Source of the DNA: Comamonadaceae bacterium
GTDB taxonomy: Bacteria > Pseudomonadota > Gammaproteobacteria > Burkholderiales > Burkholderiaceae_C
DNA length: 44,156 bases
Assembly: GCA_947447355.1 (NCBI GenBank)
Contig: CANFJF010000028.1
Coordinates: forward strand, 1 to 44,156
Reading direction: 5' to 3'
Shown here in pieces: positions 42,675-44,156 of this stretch. The notes below the pieces were generated by a model. The model worked only from the letters and a program-made list of their open reading frames with translations, was not told the origin of the DNA and made no database searches. The position numbers and the translations under genes are program-made. The stretch's first letter is position 1. Each line of letters begins with the position of its first letter.

Positions 42675-44156
42675 ATGTCACCAACATTTGCACACGGCGC
42701 ACTGCCAGCGGCCCCGGGTCCACGCTTCAACTTTGCGCAGCACTTGATCGACTGCAACGCCAGTCGTCCAGCCAAAATCGCCCTGATCGACGATGTCGGT
42801 CAGCTCAGCTATGGCGAGTTGGCGGAGCGTATTCGCCGCGCCGCTACCGGCTTGCTGGCGCTCGGTCTGCGCCGTGAAGAGCGTGTGTTGCTGCTCATGC
42901 ACGACAGCAGCGACTGGGTGGTCAGCTTTCTGGGCGCGATGTATGCGGGGCTGGTCCCGGTAGCGGTGAACACTTTGCTGACCGCCGACGACTACGCCTT
43001 CATGTTGCAGCACAGTCGTGCGCAAGCCGCACTGGTGTCCGATGCCTTGTTGCCCAACTTGCGGCAAGCCATGGCGCAGGGCGGCCATGAACTTCAGTCG
43101 GTGGTCGTGTCCCGGCCCACCGCTACTCTCGGCCAAGGTGAAGTCTCCTTGGACGCCTTGATCGAGAAAAGCGCGCCGCTGGCGCAAGCGGCGGCGACCA
43201 GCCCGGACGATCCAGGTTTTTGGCTGTACTCGTCCGGCTCCACCGGCCGGCCGAAAGGCACCACGCACACCCACGCCAACCCCTACTGGACCGCGGAGTT
43301 GTATGGCAAACCCATCCTCGGTCTGCTGGAAAAAGACATCTGCTTTTCAGCCGCCAAACTCTTTTTCGCCTACGGACTTGGCAATGCACTGAGCTTTCCC
43401 TTGAGTGTGGGCGCGACCGTGGTCTTGATGGCTGAGCGGCCCACGCCCGATGCCACCTTCAAGCGATGGAAAGAGCAGCAGCCCACCGTCTTTTTTGGCG
43501 CGCCCACCGGCTTCGCGGGCATGCTGGCATCAGCCAAATTGCCTGCTAAAAGCGAAGTCGCGTTGCGCTTGGTGTCGTCCGCTGGTGAAGCCCTGCCTGC
43601 CGACTTGGGCGAGCGCTTCACTGCACACTTTGGCGTGGAGATCATTGACGGCATCGGCTCGACCGAGATGCTGCACGTTTATTTGTCGAACATCCCTGGC
43701 AAAGTGCGCTACGGCACCACCGGTTGGCCGGTGCCGGGCTATGACATTGAACTCCGAGGCGACGATGGCTTGTCAGTGCCGGACGGCGAGACCGGCGATC
43801 TGTACGTGCGCGGCCCGAGCGCCGCTTTGCTGTACTGGGGCAACCGCGAAAAAACGCGAGAAACCTTTCAAGGTGCCTGGACCAAAACAGGCGACAAATA
43901 CGTGCGCAACGCCGAGGGCACCTACACCTACTCCGGCCGCAGTGACGACATGCTCAAGGTCAGCGGTATTTATGTCTCACCGTTTGAAGTCGAGGCCACG
44001 CTGGTGCAGCACTCAGCCGTGCTCGAAGCCGCCGTGATCGGTATGACGGACACCGACGGGCTGACCAAGACCAAGGCCTATGTGGTCCTCAAGTCGGGGC
44101 AAACGGCCACGGCTGACGAACTCAAGGCCTTCGTGAAAGAACGCTTGGCGCCTTAC
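42675..44156 (+). CDS. Benzoate-CoA ligase (C-terminus beyond window)
   Basis: ATP-dependent activation of benzoate to benzoyl-CoA, the entry step of the pathway. 494 codons are present and the reading frame is open to the last base; the family length is about 525-530, so some 30-40 residues are missing. AMP-binding motifs: LYSSGSTGRPKGTTHTHAN near residue 180, SAAKLFFAYGLGNALSFPL (typical of benzoate ligases), GIGSTEMLHVYLSN, GELYVRG-like GDLYVRGPS, and YSGRSDDMLKVSGIYVSPFEVE hinge (two pieces). A strong GAGGAGA ribosome site precedes the ATG. Third gene of the plus-strand box unit. bclA or badA would be suitable symbols. Confidence 0.95.
   Translation, partial: MSPTFAHGALPAAPGPRFNFAQHLIDCNASRPAKIALIDDVGQLSYGELAERIRRAATGLLALGLRREERVLLLMHDSSDWVVSFLGAMYAGLVPVAVNTLLTADDYAFMLQHSRAQAALVSDALLPNLRQAMAQGGHELQSVVVSRPTATLGQGEVSLDALIEKSAPLAQAAATSPDDPGFWLYSSGSTGRPKGTTHTHANPYWTAELYGKPILGLLEKDICFSAAKLFFAYGLGNALSFPLSVGATVVLMAERPTPDATFKRWKEQQPTVFFGAPTGFAGMLASAKLPAKSEVALRLVSSAGEALPADLGERFTAHFGVEIIDGIGSTEMLHVYLSNIPGKVRYGTTGWPVPGYDIELRGDDGLSVPDGETGDLYVRGPSAALLYWGNREKTRETFQGAWTKTGDKYVRNAEGTYTYSGRSDDMLKVSGIYVSPFEVEATLVQHSAVLEAAVIGMTDTDGLTKTKAYVVLKSGQTATADELKAFVKERLAPY

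Overview
The window is chromosomal DNA from a GC-rich betaproteobacterium, most likely Burkholderiales / Comamonadaceae (Polaromonas-, Rhodoferax- or Variovorax-like). The basis is four orphan Bug/TctC-type periplasmic binding proteins, a complete aerobic benzoyl-CoA (box) gene cluster with a BoxR regulator, and the ssb / MFS / uvrA neighbourhood. Coding density is very high: no gap without a gene exceeds 300 bases. I see no rRNA, tRNA, CRISPR array, integrase, transposase or prophage gene.

Region 1 (1-10165) is mixed metabolism. A CaiB/BaiF CoA-transferase (cut by the window edge) and an HMG-CoA-lyase-type lyase overlap on the minus strand. A type II haloacid dehalogenase lies 20 bp before malate synthase G, which suggests a haloacetate > glycolate > glyoxylate > malate route. 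Then come a binding-protein/permease fusion of the osmoprotectant ABC family, a zeta-toxin-like kinase without a visible antitoxin, and mmsA divergent from a LysR gene across a perfect 22-bp palindrome. A NudJ-like Nudix hydrolase closes the region.

Region 2 (10172-20488) is a catabolic block between the Nudix gene and mnmA, two genes that are usually neighbours. It starts with a LysR regulator divergent from a Bug protein and a fumarase/aspartase-superfamily lyase. It continues with a same-strand series: Bug protein, class II aldolase, 2-hydroxyacid dehydrogenase, RraA-type aldolase, SMP-30 lactonase, second Bug protein, second 2-hydroxyacid dehydrogenase, NIPSNAP protein. Together these look like uptake and breakdown of an unidentified lactone, sugar-acid-like or hydroxy-acid substrate.

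Region 3 (20534-30563) is largely core: mnmA, a predicted lipoprotein with a methyltransferase fold, an APC permease, a long MipA/OmpV outer-membrane protein, ssb, an MFS transporter and uvrA.

Region 4 (30612-34374) is a compact operon: Bug protein, LeuC-like and LeuD-like hydro-lyase subunits, and an isocitrate-lyase/PEP-mutase-family lyase with the lyase KRC motif. Start and stop codons overlap. The enzyme set matches a dehydratase-plus-C-C-lyase pathway such as dimethylmalate or methylisocitrate catabolism, not leucine synthesis.

Region 5 (34389-44156) is the box pathway for aerobic benzoate degradation. boxC-boxB-boxA-maoC read on the minus strand behind boxR. A DUF4863 gene, boxD and a benzoate-CoA ligase gene (cut by the window end) read divergently. 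An exact TGCA-N6-TGCA BoxR-type operator sits in the boxC leader. Related boxes overlap the -35 element of both the boxC and the DUF4863-boxD-ligase promoters. The ligase makes benzoyl-CoA, BoxAB epoxidises it, BoxC opens the ring and BoxD oxidises the resulting semialdehyde.
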